Positions 26,057-39,738 are shown, counted from the first letter of the stretch. The stretch is DNA of 64,000 bases from Amaranthus tricolor (GCF_026212465.1 NC_080056.1:14898493-14962492), one strand, 5' to 3'. The notes: generated by a model not told the origin, from the sequence alone. Translations and numbers: made by a program.

Positions 26057-27220
26057 TTCTTTTCTTTACTTGTTTTTTCTGGGTTTGTAAAACAAAAAAT
26101 TCTCATTTTCTCAAGACGGGAGCAAATACTGAAAAACGTTTTTAGTACTGTAGTTTTGATGTTTAATTATTCCTTTTTATTTTTCATATTCAAATTTCAA
26201 AATTTTCTTTTTCAAAAAATCTCAATTATTTATTAAATATTAAATAAACTAGTAAACTACTCAATTAGTATTACAAGTATACATAATTAAGTTTTCAGAT
26301 ACGGATTTCCTATTTTCTTCTTTACTCTATAATATTGTTCAATTATTAAAATATACTCTAACTTATTTATAAAACAAATATTTTTAAAAAATGTTTTTTT
26401 AATGTCAAAGAATTTCAATAATGTACTCCATTAAGTTATTCAATGATTGTCATATGACTATAATACGAGTATATTTGAAGATGTGTTGCACATATATATT
26501 AAAATTTTGATGAAAGATTTTTGTAAAAGTATTTATTGTTTGAGCAATTTAACTAATTAGATATAATAAATTAGTATTAGTTTAAGCATTTTTTTGTCTC
26601 CTTTTGTTTTCATCAATTTTTGAAAATAAACATTGAATATTGTTTAAGTAATGAAACGTGAAAGAGCAAAAGATACTTAAAATACTTGGATATATAAGGT
26701 GTACTTGGGGAGAACTATCAGTATGCTGAAAGTGCTTATGATCTTTCTGCTGATGAGACCTTAAATCTTGCAATACAGCGTTAGCCTTGCCCGGGGTGGT
26801 TTTCTTGGAAAATCCTTATGACGCTCAAGTCAGATCGGAAAACAGAAATCAATGAATGTATGATAATATAATGAATGCAAGATTAACGAATTGAAGGATG
26901 AGTTCAGATCAATTGAAGGAATATTTGGTTAAGTATATATTCTAAGTAGGAGGCCAGTGTATTTGTAGAGTAACGGTAGGAATATAAAAGCTTAGAGATA
27001 AATGAATGATGCAACATGTATTTATAATGGTAGAATGAAGGCTAGTTAAATGGACATCATGTGTATAACGCGTGGTAATGGTAGGTCATGGTGAGTAGTG
27101 AGCAGTTTTATAAAAATGATATCGCGCATGTTTTATAAAAGTTCGATGCTACCATGTAGACTTTCCCTTAATAAATTTGAAACCATGTTGCTAACATGTA
27201 GAAAAATCATAAAAAATGAA
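25521..27220. other. Non-coding, with one (ATT)n tract
   Basis: (ATT)n lies at about 25998-26057, preceded by ATC repeats. A tandem GTAGTTTTTTGCAAAGAATT phrase occurs near 25740-25815. A GATGCTACCATGTAGACTTTC motif near 27143 resembles the arms of the 8.7-kb foldback element. No gene seen. Confidence 0.6.
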
Positions 27221-27221
27221 T

Positions 27222-27663
27222 ATTTACCTAAAATAATCCAATCTTTTTATGATTTTCCTACATTAATCCCAAATATTGATTAACCATGAATAATCCCAAC
27301 TTTAGGGGTTTTTGCTTAGAGTAAACTTGGGGTTAACCAATGACCTGCTCTAGTAGGTAACTCACCAAAAAAAAGTAAACTGAAAATTATTGTAAAATTA
27401 GAGAAAAATTTAAATATTCACATAAAAAAATTTTGCATGATAAAAAATCACATTTTTTTTCTACATTTAAAAAAAATGCTTTTCAAAAATTTATTTTAGT
27501 TTATCTTTTTTTTATAAAAAATAAACTTGCCATAACAAGTAATCCGATTACTAGGTTCACTATATGAAAATAACTCCCAAATTTAGGATTATTCATAGTA
27601 ATCAATAGGTGGGATTATTATCGAAAATTCATAAAAAAGTTAGATTATTATAAATAATTTTTC
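27222..27663. mobile_element. Small foldback / MITE-like inverted repeat
   Basis: The left arm (27222-27310: ACCTAAAATAATCCAATC, TTGATTAACCATGAATAATC) has its imperfect complement at 27572-27663. The arms are about 90 bp and 75-80% alike by eye, around ~260 bp of AT-rich loop. Confidence 0.65.
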
Positions 27664-27729
27664 CTAAAAAAAGTGCTACAACTCATGTTTTGCCAAACTT
27701 CATTGCTACTATAGAGAATTTTCCTATTT

Positions 27730-28985
27730 ATTTTTAACTGTTAAATTAGGTTGGACTTATTGTAAATGCCAACATATTAACGGGGGGACACAAGTGCACA
27801 CACTTCATAAGCCAAAGAGATATATACCATCCCAAAACCATATGGCAATAGGAAAAAGGTCTCTAGTAGCTTATGGATGTGGGATAACTCATCCCAACAT
27901 TAACCATATCATAATTTTTGTTTTTGGTAGTTAAACAACCATCATTAGGGTGGTCTTATGCATAATTACTAAAAAGACAGAAATGGTATTGAAATTAAAA
28001 TTGATCAGATATTACCACTTCCATTAAGAAAAAGATGCAACATTAGATGATGTGAGGCGACATATTGCATGAATCAAATGGTGATAACAAGTACAATGAC
28101 AATGGTTTTTCATAAGTGAAGTTACCAGTAAAAGATAATACTATAGGAGTGTCTCGTAAAAATTTTAAGTCTAAAATAGTCCATTTAGTATTTATTTAAT
28201 ATTATATTATTTTTGGTTAATTGTTTTTTTTTTAATTCACAAGGGTCCATAGATAATCATATAGGCTTATCCAATGATCAAACTCCAAACCTACTTTTCA
28301 TATAAGGGTCTTATAAAAGTTATATTGCTCAAATAACATCATTTAATAATTATTTTATATTTGAACATTTTACGCTCTACCGTTAAGGAAATGAACCTAA
28401 ATGATTTTCTAACTTTTCTCTACTGTGAAGTTCATATAAACACAATCCTAAAGTTTCTAAGCTCATACAAAATTCATTCACAATAATAAACTACACAAAA
28501 ACATCACAAAACACCATTCTTACGTAATAGAAATTTATAAAATTTACATGTATGCACATTAACGCAAAAATACACATAATAAAACATATATCCATCAATA
28601 ATACCATATAAATGAAAATTTTTCAGATTTATATATTTATCATTTGTGACTTTAATTTAATATCATTTAGGGAAATAATCACAATCCTTGAAAACTTTGA
28701 ATATAGGCATATGAATAACATTTCTAACATTAATATATATAAAAATATCATAGATTTTCAATGTATAACATGTGTATATTTAACTTAGAGTAAACACTTT
28801 ATTGTCATATCTTTCACATATTTAAATAAATATAATATAAATACAAAGTAAGAAGGTTAATAAGTATGTTCTATTAGTCACCGATGAAGAGAATTAATAT
28901 GAAAGGGGAACTCCAAAATAAGAGAACATAAGCTCCAAGAATAATCTTCAAGGTTTCAAGAATAATAATCCAAGCTCTCAAAATA
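27730..28985. other. No recognisable gene
   Basis: AT-rich intergenic DNA; nothing supported. Confidence 0.6.
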
Positions 28986-28988
28986 ATA

Positions 28989-29396
28989 CTCTCTCCGTTT
29001 CTTAATGAAGTTCTCACTAGTAATGTTCACGAGGAATTAAGAAAAATAGAATCTTGTAGATAGTTGATATAGTATTTTATGGAATAATAGATTTTACAGA
29101 GGAAAAATAGAAACCATAAATATTATAAAAAATAGTAAAAGAAAGTTAATGGAAAAAATATGTGGAACATAACTAATAAAAAATTATTTTTATAAAGTTA
29201 GTGAGAAACATGTGAAAACCATAAGGAATATATAAATTGTTAAATTAAAGTTAGTGAAAGATATATGTGGATCGTAAGCATTACTAAAATATCAAAATGA
29301 GGATGAATAAAGTTGTTATTGTCCAAAATTTATGATATAATTCAAATGAAACACTGTAAAATGACAAATGAGAATGTTTTTAAGGAACGGAGGGAG
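28989..29396. mobile_element. Stowaway-like MITE
   Basis: Ends CTCTCTCCGTTTCTTAATGA and, as complement of the right, CTCCCTCCGTTCCTTAAAAA, flanked by TA at 28987-28988 and 29397-29398. 408 bp, non-coding. Confidence 0.85.
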
Positions 29397-29779
29397 TAAT
29401 AGTAGAAACATACAAAAGTTGATGATTTCTACTTAGAAAATAACAACTCTATTTTCTATATTTATTACTAACTCCAATTCTCAATCAACATTCAACATAA
29501 AGTTCAAATCTCTCAACATCATAAGTCGCTTTTCGACATGTCTTACTTAAATGCAGATAACCTCTAATTCCGAGCCAAATCCAATGATTTAAGAGTCTAA
29601 TTACTCACAACTCCAAGTCCCATATTTTTTAAGAACAAACTATGGTGTTAAAATAAGTAGAAGGTGGCCGAAAATCCACAAAACCCAAGGTGTTCAAAAT
29701 TGGCTTACTCTTAGTTGTCCGAAATGTTTGAGGGCAAAACATAATCTTTAATGCTCCAATTAATGCAATTGTTGGGGTG

Positions 29780-30333
<554 letters not shown>

Positions 30334-30509
30334 AATGGTGATGAATACAATTTTCATGAAAAAAATTAATCCCATTATTTAAACTAAAATGGCCATTAGT
30401 ACAAACAAGAATAATATACATTCAACAGGATAATGCTGCTTATATATGCAAGTCAATTATGCAGATTCCATGCAAGTAGATCATCAGACTTAGACTATTC
30501 TATGTACGC

Positions 30510-30705
30510 TTGTTATAACTTATATCGTACATAATTTCAAAGCTTTAACGCTATTGTACGCCTATTTATATGACTCACAATCTATTTCAAAAGATGGTAG
30601 AGTTTGGTTTCTATTCGGGGAAAAAGGTTGAAACTGATGACATTTGAATGGTGAGTTACATAAATAGGCATACAACAGCCTTAAAGCTTCAAAATTAGCG
30701 TTTGC
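30510..30705. repeat. Short inverted repeat
   Basis: 30520-30590 (TTTCAAAGCTTTAACGCTAT, GTACGCCTATTTATATGACT) pairs with the complement of 30640-30705. Moderate identity; possibly a decayed MITE. Confidence 0.5.
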
Positions 30706-31905
30706 TAACGTTTAATGTGCAAAAAGGTCACGGTGGAACAATTTGGTAAACCTTAGGGTTACCGCGTGGATTTTTTTAAAGTTTTGGTTACTACGTGGAA
30801 AACCCAAAACTTCATGATTATCATGTGGAATTTCCTTTTTTTTTTTATTGATATTTACTGTATATTCTCTATGGTAAGTAGGTTCATCAATTATGGTCAA
30901 CAAACAATATTCAATTTTTTTTTAAATTTTTCTTATGTAAAATTTATCATTAATTTTTCTTACAATTTAACGATACATCATTATTATTTTTAAAAAATAA
31001 ATTTCTTCATCGGTACAAAGATTTAAAGTAGTTATTAAATATATTTTTCTATTTCATTCTAAAAAATGAAGTGAATGAAACTTTAATTAATAAACTTAAA
31101 CTTTTAAGATGAATAATAATTATGACTAGATAGCATAAATTTATTGTAGACCTCCTATATCAAGCGTCATTATCATAATAATCACCACTCAATAAAGAGC
31201 TCATAAAAAGAACACAAATTCATGTGAGAGACGGTCTCTTTAAGATCATCTCTAATTGGGCACCCAATATATAATTTTTGACATATTATAAGTAGGCATT
31301 ATGATGTAAATAGCTAGGCATTTAAGATATTGTGAGTAGGTATTAAGGATATAACAGGTACGCATTAAGAATAATATAAGTAGACATTAAGTTTTAATAG
31401 GCTGGGTTTGAGAGGTGTCGCTCTCTCAAGAGACTAGCTGAAACTAGAAACAACCTATTGCCATCATAATAGGCTGGGTTTTAGTAGGCCATGGATGCAC
31501 AAAATTGCCATCATGTAATGAAGGTAATGGTAAAGCAATAAGCTACTTGCTAGATTCAAATTTCAGCAAATTTACAACCAATAATTTCATACTAATGTTG
31601 TAGGTTACTTTCAAGAATAATTTCTTGTACTGAAATAACAACAAAAATGACAAAGCCTCAATCCCTATTCCAAAACAAATGGAAATGGTTGCATAAATCG
31701 AGATATAACCTCCGGTGATTATCCACAAATGTTCTACACTTAAATCCATATGATCTTACAAATCGAGATATCAACTAATCCTCAATATGATCTTACCATA
31801 TGACAGTGGAACAAGTATGATCATCTATTTAATGAAGATACTACCAATCAAGGAGTCAATAATCTATGTCTTCCATCATTTTTTGTTTACCAAAACAAGT
31901 AGGCT
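30706..31905. other. No supported gene
   Basis: 30720-30830 carries ACGTGGAA/CATGTGGAATTTCC phrases like those of the 8.7-kb foldback element. 31225-31440 has GAGAGACGGTCTC at one end and CTCTCTCAAGAGAC at the other and may be a decayed MITE. The minus-strand 68-codon hydrophobic frame at 31543-31749 has no recognised relative. Confidence 0.5.
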
Positions 31906-31907
31906 TT

Positions 31908-32219
31908 AGAGGTGTTATTTGGTGAAATACATTTTCCTTGAAAATTATTTTTAATGAAAACTATTTCAAATGAATAATGCAAATGATAATTTATTTTTAT
32001 TTTTTTTTTGTTTGATTTGATGAAAGAGTCTTGGAAGAAATAGAAGTATTGGGAATGGAATGGTGGAAAATTGGTTTCCTTTTGATATTGAAGGAAATGT
32101 TCTCAAAGTGATGTAAAATCTTTCCCACCTAAATTTTTCTTTTAAATTCTTTTCAAGCAAAACAACCAAAAATGGGAAGTTAGTTGAATGGGAAAATGTT
32201 TCCCCCAAAATAAACACTC
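31908..32219. mobile_element. Probable hAT-type MITE
   Basis: The left end AGAGGTGTTATTTGGTGAAA and the complement of the right AGAGTGTTTATTTTGGGGGAA share the AGNGTGTT(T)ATTTGG pattern, followed in both by CATTTTCC. The 8-bp target duplication is degraded (GTAG shared). About 310 bp. Confidence 0.55.
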
Positions 32220-32502
32220 TTAGTAGCACACACTGGATAACCCACTCCCCCGATTCCTAACTAACATACCTCTAGTTAAGGCAATAAAGCAATAACGAAA
32301 TTCCCAACATAATGCACAATGTACAAGGATTTTCACCAACAAAAGAAAATAATTTAAATCAAATCAAAATACTAAAACAAACAGAATTTTTTCAATACAA
32401 AACTTGACATATAACTAAAAGATGAGAAAATAATATGATACCTGACCAAAGGGTTGAATGGTTACAATAATAGCCCCAAATATGGGATGATACGACTCAA
32501 CC

Positions 32503-33287
32503 TAGTTTGTACGTTACACTTTTGATATTCAATGTTAGATTACTTTTAATGTGACAATTTCGGATTATTTTAATGTCATAATACATTTTATTTGCTAATA
32601 TTTAATATTTTTGGTTGAATGTAATTACAAGGTTATCCAATCAATACTATAGAATTTAAATTTGGGAATTAAATTCCAATATTTTTCAAACAACAATGTG
32701 GATTTGAAATATAGGAATTCAATTCTTTGATATCCAAACGAGATTGAGGAATTGGAATTGGAATTTAAATCCATAATTTCAATTTCTTGAATTGAAGTAC
32801 AAAAATTCAAAAGAAATTTGTGTTTTCAAACGCTACCTAATATTATAATTCGAGAATTAAGTTTTAGATGTCATTTGTCTTAAAGCTTTAAGTATTTAAT
32901 TTTCGTTGTTATTTTTTATCAATTATTTTTCTAGTTTTAGTTTTACGTTAAAACTCAATATTTTTAGTTTCTTGTTTCTTTCAATTTATATGCCAATAAA
33001 AATTTCAGGTGCTATCAATTTGTAAGTTTTTCTTTTCTTATTCTTTATCATTATTAGTTAATTGAATTCCTTAGTAATTTGTAAAAAACAGTCATTAACA
33101 TTAGGGTTTTTGCGAATTATATCATTAAAATTTTGTTTTTTTGAGAACTAATGCCTCCAAACTATCGAAGTCTACACCATTTAGGCCAAGTGACCATTGA
33201 CAATCCAAATGACCTTTAACCAACATAAATGACAGTTGACCATCACTAATCACCTTTGACTTTTGTTGACCATCCATAATCACTTTT
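32503..33287. repeat. Dispersed duplicate, copy 2 (pair with 13627-14410)
   Basis: The same ~780 bp in direct orientation as copy 1. It ends abruptly at CCATCCATAATCACTTTTG, where the copia fragment starts; copy 1 continues into foldback sequence at that point. Confidence 0.9.
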
Positions 33288-34368
33288 GTTGAAACAAGCT
33301 CCAAGAGCTTGGTATGACAGATTTAGCTCACATCTACTTGAAAATGAATTTCAACGAGGTAAAATTGATAAAACACTTTTCATTAAAATTAAAGGAAAAG
33401 ATATTCTAGTTGTTCAAGTATATATTGATGATATATTGTTTGGAGCTACTAATGATTCTTTGTGCAAGGAATTTTCTGAGATTATGTGCAAAGAGTTCGA
33501 AATGAGCATGATGGGAGACTTAACATTCTTTCTTGGACTACAAATAAAACAAAAGAAAGATGCCATATTTATTTGTCAAAGTAAATATGTTAGAGATTTG
33601 TTAAAGAAGTACAATATGGATCAATGTAAAGAAGTTAATACGCCTATGAGTACAACACTAAGTCTGGACCAAGATATAAATGGTAAGAGTGTTGATCAAA
33701 AGACTTATAGAGGTTTGATTGGTTCTTTATTGTATTTAACAGCTAGTCGTCCTGATATCATGTTTAGTATTTGCTTATGTGCTCGTTTTCAAGCTAACCC
33801 AAAAGAATCTCACTTAACAGCAGTTAAGAGAATCTTTAGATATTTATATGGGACTAAAGACTTTGGTCTATGGTACCCTAGTTGTGGAAATTTTAGTTTG
33901 ATTGGCTTTACAGATGCTAATTATGCTGGATACAAGGTTGATAGAAAAAGCACCTCAGGATCGTGTCAATTCTTAGGAAATTCATTGATCTCTTGTAATT
34001 CTAAAAAGCAAAATTCAGTTGCTTTATCTACAGCTGAAGCTGAATATATAGCTGCCGGTGCATGTTGCTCTCAAATTTTATGGACTGCTCAACAACTTAG
34101 AGACCTTGGAATTGATTTCAAATGTATACCAACAAAGTGTGATAATACAAGTGCAATTTGTATTACAAAGAATCCTGTGCAACATTCTCGTACAAAACAC
34201 ATTGAGGTACGTTACCATTTTATAAGAGATCATGTTGAAAAAGGTAATATTTCTTTATCTTTTATATCTACTGAAAATCAGTTAGCGGATATATTTACAA
34301 AACCTTTAACTGCTGATCGTTTTGCTTATATACGTATGGAACTTGGCATGCTAAATGATGTTGCATGA
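33288..34368 (+). pseudogene. 5'-truncated SIRE-like copia pol (RT-RNase H)
   Basis: An open frame of about 360 codons starts mid-RT at LKQAPRAWYDR, so the first half of RT and everything upstream are missing. The rest is intact: VYIDDILFGAT (RT catalytic DD), FFLGLQIKQ, RNase H GFTDANYAG, ALSTAEAEYIAAG, HSRTKHIEVRYHF and the end motif LADIFTKPLTADRF. Stop at 34368, followed by AATTAAGGGGGAGTAATGG. The wording of RT and the purine repeats after the stop resemble the SIRE/Maximus lineage. There is no start codon of its own; the nearest is TTG, so it cannot be a real gene start. Confidence 0.9.
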
Positions 34369-36197
34369 ATTAAGGGGGAGTAATGGCATATGAGTAAAAG
34401 GATTGAGACGTTGATTACTTAAATACCAAGTATGTATTAAGGGGGAGCATCACATATTATTTATTTTAATTGTGATTATATGTGTGTGTTTATGCATGAA
34501 ATAGTTTTTATTGTTGATGGATGATGAACAATTTTTATTTATTTCGGCAAACAATTATTTTAAACAAATCCCAACATTTTGCTTCTTCCTGTTTGCTTTT
34601 TGATGAAAGTCAAAAAGGGGGAGATATATAGATGTTTATGTATGTATATTATAGTATATTATATTTTATTTGCATGCTTACTCATGTTGCATATATCATG
34701 TTGCTTATATTATACTTTTTAGATGTTCTGATATATTATGCTCTGATATATTGCTGAATGATTGGATATATTGTTGAATGTTATGCTCTGATTTATAAAT
34801 GAATTGTTCTAATTATTGCTATTTGTATTCATGCTTAACATTCATGCTTAAGGGAGATATGATATTCATACTTGGGGGAGATATGAAAATTTTGTAGAAA
34901 ATTTGTGAAAATTATAGATATAAAATTTGATAGTTGCTGATTATTGATTATTGTTGATGATCATAATGTTTGATAATCATGTCTTTGATATTAAAGTTTT
35001 GATATGATGTTACATTACAATAATGATTATTATATTTGCATGTATTATGATTGGATATTTGTTTGCATAAATAATGATTGTGATGATATGAAGTATGAAA
35101 TTTCACTGGATTATACTATTCTGTTTTTCATATTGTTCTGTTTTGAAATTGTTTCTAAAATTTTGAAGAACATTCTAATTGATGATAAAGTCTTAAAATT
35201 ATTCTGTTTAAAGATATATTGTTTATTCTTATCATGTTTTCAGTTCATATTAACTTAGAAATATGATTTAGGAAAATATGGTTTTGACTTTCATCAAGGG
35301 GAGATGGAAGACTCAACTCTCTTAAACAATGATAAAGGGAGATTGAAGACTTAATTCTCGTTAATGATGATAATTCAAAACACATATTGATTAAACAAAT
35401 AAATTAAGTAATTACATTTAGTTATTTAAGTAAGTCTAAAATCATATTTGATATATATTTGATTAGTAGTATATATTTAAGTTCGAAGACGTAGAAATAT
35501 ACTTAAAGAACTTAAGTTTATCTTAGAATTAATTTTATAAGTCCTGAAATAAGTTTCAAAGTCTTGAAGATAATTACGTTTACAATCAGGTTAGTTTCGT
35601 AATTATATTCGAAATATTTTAATAGGTCAATGTTCCTTGAAATTATATTTGAAATATTTTAATAAGTCAAGGTTCATTAAAATTAACTTGGATATTATTT
35701 GAAATTAAGTTTGAATATTTTATTACACGTTTTTGTTTAACGTTTAAATGTTTTACATTTGAACTTGAATGTAAATATGAGTTTAAATTAGTTTGATGAT
35801 TAAATATAGTACAAGGTAAACATGTTTTGCTAATTATAGTACATGGCTATATTTGATTTGAATTAGTTGTTATGCAAGATTATAGAGTTTTCTATTAATA
35901 GGATGATATTTGAATTAATACTAATAATAGAAATTAATTTGATTGATTAATTAATTAAACGTTGATAAATCTGGTTTGTGCTTATAATTCAATATCTTGT
36001 ATGAGTACTAACGTGGCAGCATAGCATTAGATATTAAACACAAATTACAGCACGTAATGACGAAATTATTTTAGCTGTAAATACACGTCAGATTTAAGTT
36101 AAGATCAAGATCTTGAAGACAGGCGCAGAATGACCAGGTCAACAGAAAATAACGGAAAGGAGCCTTCTTGTTTTGCAAGATGTGTTGAGGCGTAACA

Positions 36198-36210
36198 CTA
36201 TATATATATG
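36198..36210 (+). promoter_or_regulatory. TATA box of the copia LTR
   Basis: CTATATATATATGAGG about 30 bp ahead of a probable transcript start near 36235, inside the LTR. Confidence 0.55.
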
Positions 36211-36777
36211 AGGCTTCATTTCAGAACTAAGATGCACCACTTCTTACAACTTTCTCTCTTGACTTAAGATTTAGAAATTCTCTAAGAGTTGTAATTCGTA
36301 ATTCTTAATTCTTAGTTCATCTAACTCTTACATTTGTAATAGGCTTAAGAGTTTTAAAAAGAGTTAGATTAAGTTTAATACGCCTAATCAAGAATACTTT
36401 TCAAAGTGTTCAACTTGTGAATCTCTATTGTGAGATTTGAGATTTTGCTTTTATTAAAGGGACTTGTAATACGGTTCTTCAAGGGGAAGAACGTGGTGAG
36501 AGGAGATAGTGAGATCTTCTTGTTTGTATTAAAGTCGGATTAATAAAAGGCGTTGAAATCCTACGGGTTGAAAGAGAACCCATAGGCGGGGAGTAGGTTG
36601 GTTAGAACCAAACCTCGTTAACATATCGTGTGTTATACTTTAAAGTTTATTTTTTCGCACATACGTTATTGTTTACGAATTGGCTCAAAACTGTTCCAGA
36701 AAGCATTTTTGACAGACTCCTCAAACTCTTGAGACAAACTGCCAGACAAAATTTAAATAGCCCAAACTCTCTATTCA

Positions 36778-36803
36778 CCCCCCCTCCCCCCCCCCCCCCC
36801 CCC
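36778..36803. repeat. Poly-C tract
   Basis: 26 bases, all C except one T, followed by TCTAGAGAGTATTCAACC. SIRE-type LTR ends are known to carry a shorter CACCCCCC(T)CTAG. Confidence 0.95.
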
Positions 36804-36830
36804 TCTAGAGAGTATTCAACCTCCTATTAA

Positions 36831-37099
36831 CTTTCAAAGACCCATCTAATTTTTGATTTAGTCTAATAATAAATGATTATTTTTATTTAAATTGTTATAA
36901 ATTTATTTCTATTATATGTTATTGTAATGTTGCACTTATATGAAAACAGTAACATGATAATAAAAAAGGCTTCATAGTAAGGAAATGCCGAACCATGCTT
37001 CCAGCATGTAAAAAAGCAGGGGACATGTTTTCTAAATAAAGGTTATATAATATAGTAGTAAGTAATGCTAAAGCGGAAATCTATCGATCTGTGATTATT
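36831..37099. other. Short AT-rich interval between elements
   Basis: No ORF or repeat recognised. Confidence 0.5.
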
Positions 37100-37765
37100 G
37101 CGAAAGTGTAATAAAACAAAACAGTATTTATAACACGACACTTGCTAAAAGGCAAGACTACAAGCTAAAGTGGCGCGAAATTTCCTATCGCCTTCCACCC
37201 CCTTTAAGAAGTTACGTCCCCGTAACGTGACTAACCTAAAGGAGGTGAGGGTACTTTTCCCCCATAGAGTCTTCAGTTTCGCATGTAGCCGCTTCACGCT
37301 CGTGATTTGACCACAGGACTTTTATCATAGATATATCTTTCCGTCGTGTAGTACAAACCTTCGTGTCTAAGATTCGATTCGGTTGCTTTGAATAAGACAA
37401 GAATGTATCTAATTCTAAAGGTTTAGGATCTAAGACATGAGAGGCTGCGGCATGATACCGCTTTAACTGAGACACATGAAATACATCATGTACCTTTTCT
37501 AAGGAATTTGGAAGGACTAACCGATATGCCACTTTACCCACACGTTCCGAAATTTCATATGGTCCTATGAATCGAGGGCTCAACTTTCCACGAGCACCAA
37601 AACGTACTACTCTGCGCATGGGTGATACGCGAAGTAACACCCGTTTCCCCACAGTGAACTCTTCTGATCGTCGCTTTAAATCAGAATAAGACTTTTTACG
37701 ATCTTATGCCACTTTCAAGCAATCCCTTATCAACTTCACTTTCTCAGTCATCCGGAAGAGCAAAT
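37100..37765 (-). pseudogene. Gypsy integrase C-terminus / chromodomain-like fragment
   Basis: Minus-strand frame: LIRDCLKVA, a stop, then DRKKSYSDLKRRSEEF (up to 37660). From 37652 it reads [43 protein letters not shown] and a chromodomain-like tail ILDTKVCTTRRKDISMIKVL to NHEREA. This is the C-terminal part of Ty3/gypsy chromovirus integrase (Tekay-like). The catalytic core that should precede it is absent; RNase H sequence lies only ~100 bp away. A related inverted copy lies at 39739-40360. Confidence 0.85.
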
Positions 37766-37872
37766 CAGGTCCCAAAGTCACCGTTTCGGTGAAGTCATCC
37801 TAATAAACGGGACTATGACAACGACTTTGATGATCATAATCTATCATCAACTCTAACCACCGACTCACATGT

Positions 37873-39100
37873 TTAAGTTTGGCTGAGTATAGAGATATAC
37901 TTCAGACTTTGATGATCAGTGTAGATCCTACATTTAACGCCATATAAGTAATGCCGCCATATTTTGAGAGCAAAAACTATAGCAGCTAACTCCAGATCAT
38001 AAGTAGGATAATTAACTTTATGTACTTTCAGTTGTCGTGATGCGTAAGCAATCACCTTACGCTCCTGTATCAGTACATAACCCAATCCTTTCTTCGATGC
38101 GTCACTTTAAACAGTTAATCCAACTTAGGGTCACGTAGAGTAAGAACATGGGCCGTAGTTAACCTTTCCTTCAAAGTCATGAAGGCCTGTTCACACTCGT
38201 CAGTCCACTCGAACTTCTTCTCTTTCTTCATCAACGAAGTCATAGGCTGAGCAATTCGCGATAAATCTTTGACAAAACAACGGTAATACCCAGCCAAGCC
38301 TAAGAAACTTCGTACTTTGGTGATATTCTTTGGTGACGACCAGCTTCGAACTGCCTCTATTTCGCCGGATCCACCGAAACACCTTCCTTAGAAACAAAAT
38401 GGCCCAAAAATAATACCTTTTTCAACAAGAATTCACACTTTGACAATTTTGCGTACAACTTGTTTTCTCGCAGGGTTTGCAGGACTAATCGTAGATGTTT
38501 CTCATGTTCATCCCGGTCCTTCGAATAGACCAATATGTCATCAATAACGACAACCACGAACTTATCCAAGTACGCACTAAACATTTGGTTCATCAAACAC
38601 ATAAATGCAGCTGAAGCATTTGTCAACCCAAAAGGCATCACGATGAACTCATAATGTCCATAACGTGTTCTAAAAACTTTTTTATGTATATCCCATTCAG
38701 CTATTCTTTGCTGGTGATAACCCGATCTTAAGTCAATTTTTGAAAAGATCCCGTCTGCTCTCAACTGGTCAAATAAATCGTTTATCCGGGGTAACGGGTA
38801 TTTATTCATAACGGTTACCTTGTTTACTCCTTGTAGTCAATGCATAACCTCAAACTACCATCTTTCTTCCTCACAAACAGAATTGGAGCGCCCCAAGGTG
38901 AAACACTAGGTCGGATATAAACTTTTTTTTAACAATTCCTCAAGTTGAGACTTTAACTCATCCATCTTCTTTGGAGCCATGCGGTACGGGGCCTTAGAAA
39001 ACGGTCCCGTCCCAGGCACCAAGTCTATTGTGAAATCAATTTCCCGTTGAGGTGGCATACCGAAAATTTTGTCAGTAAAAACATCCAGGAATTCCTTCAC
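37873..39100 (-). pseudogene. Gypsy RT-RNase H fragment
   Basis: From the high end: [15 protein letters not shown] and [14 protein letters not shown] (39100-38906). RT follows with [43 protein letters not shown] and [12 protein letters not shown] (38809-38357). Next come [20 protein letters not shown] (38297-38115) and RNase H with [20 protein letters not shown] and [10 protein letters not shown] (38085-37873). Several stops and frameshifts separate these. Ty3/gypsy, same element as the gag piece above it. Confidence 0.92.
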
Positions 39101-39738
39101 TACGGCGATATGAGATATCCTTAGGATCTTCCTTCATCTTCCCTTCCTGGCTGATGTGGCATAAGTACAGAGTGTGTCCTTGATTACCATGATTACCATT
39201 TCCGTACTGCAGATTGACTTGCCTTCCGGAGTTGTTTGAATTCTGCTGCCGGTGTTGCCCACCCGGCTGTTGACTTCCACTCCCTTTCTTAGTGTAGTAT
39301 TCATACTCCCTATGTCCCCTTTTGTGGCAAAAATTACACTCAACCAAATTCCCATCGCAATCCTTTCCCGGATGATTTCTCTTGCATCTCCTACAGAAAT
39401 ACTTCCTTTCATTGCCATCTCGGTCCAATAGTCGCTTTGCAGGATTTGCTTCTCCTTTAAATCTAGTGTTTGCACTAGATTCACTTCCTTGAAAATTGCC
39501 GAATGTGCATGCCTTCTTTTTATAAAAACCTAACGGAGTCCCTGATGCCTGACTGGCACCTTCTTTCCTCTTCTCGGGGATATTACCCTTCTCTCTTTCC
39601 TTCTCCTTCCTATAATTTTCCCTATTTGAGATGCTCGCTTGTACATCTGTTCCAGAGTGTGTAACGATCACTTTCAATATGTTTTTGAATATCAAAGGAT
39701 AAACCTAGCTCAAAACGTTGCATCTTTTTCTCCTCAGT
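39072..39738 (-). pseudogene. Gypsy gag C-terminal fragment, protease deleted
   Basis: RFELGLSFDIQKHI begins the recognisable gag near 39720. Two zinc-knuckle-like motifs follow (FCRRCKRNHPGKDC, and CNFCHKRGHREYEY in which the last Cys is replaced by Tyr). The frame then runs from GNHGNQGHT straight into [18 protein letters not shown], which in intact relatives lies after the protease, so the aspartic-protease domain has been deleted. Gag N-terminus missing. Confidence 0.85.

Larger units (their letters stand above)
34369..36830 (+). mobile_element. 3' region and 3' LTR of the SIRE-like copia element
   Basis: Purine tracts AAGGGGGAG at 34371, 34440 and about 34612 are polypurine-tract-like. 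The LTR probably begins near 34628. It carries a TATA box, a leader with CGGGGAGTAGGTTGG, and ends after a poly-C tract near 36804-36830. No matching 5' LTR is in the window, so length and exact borders are uncertain. The 84-codon ORF at 35004 is judged chance. Confidence 0.6.

Noticed and set aside
31543..31749. 68-codon hydrophobic minus-strand ORF
   Set aside because: Looks membrane-like, but no start context, homologue or neighbouring exons could be recognised.
33286..33290. TTG taken as the start of the copia ORF
   Set aside because: The homology begins mid-RT, so this is a truncation point and not a translation start.
35004..35258. 84-codon ORF after the SIRE pol, possible env-like gene
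   Set aside because: AT-rich, Ile/Phe/Tyr-biased and lacking any recognisable domain; probably LTR sequence.
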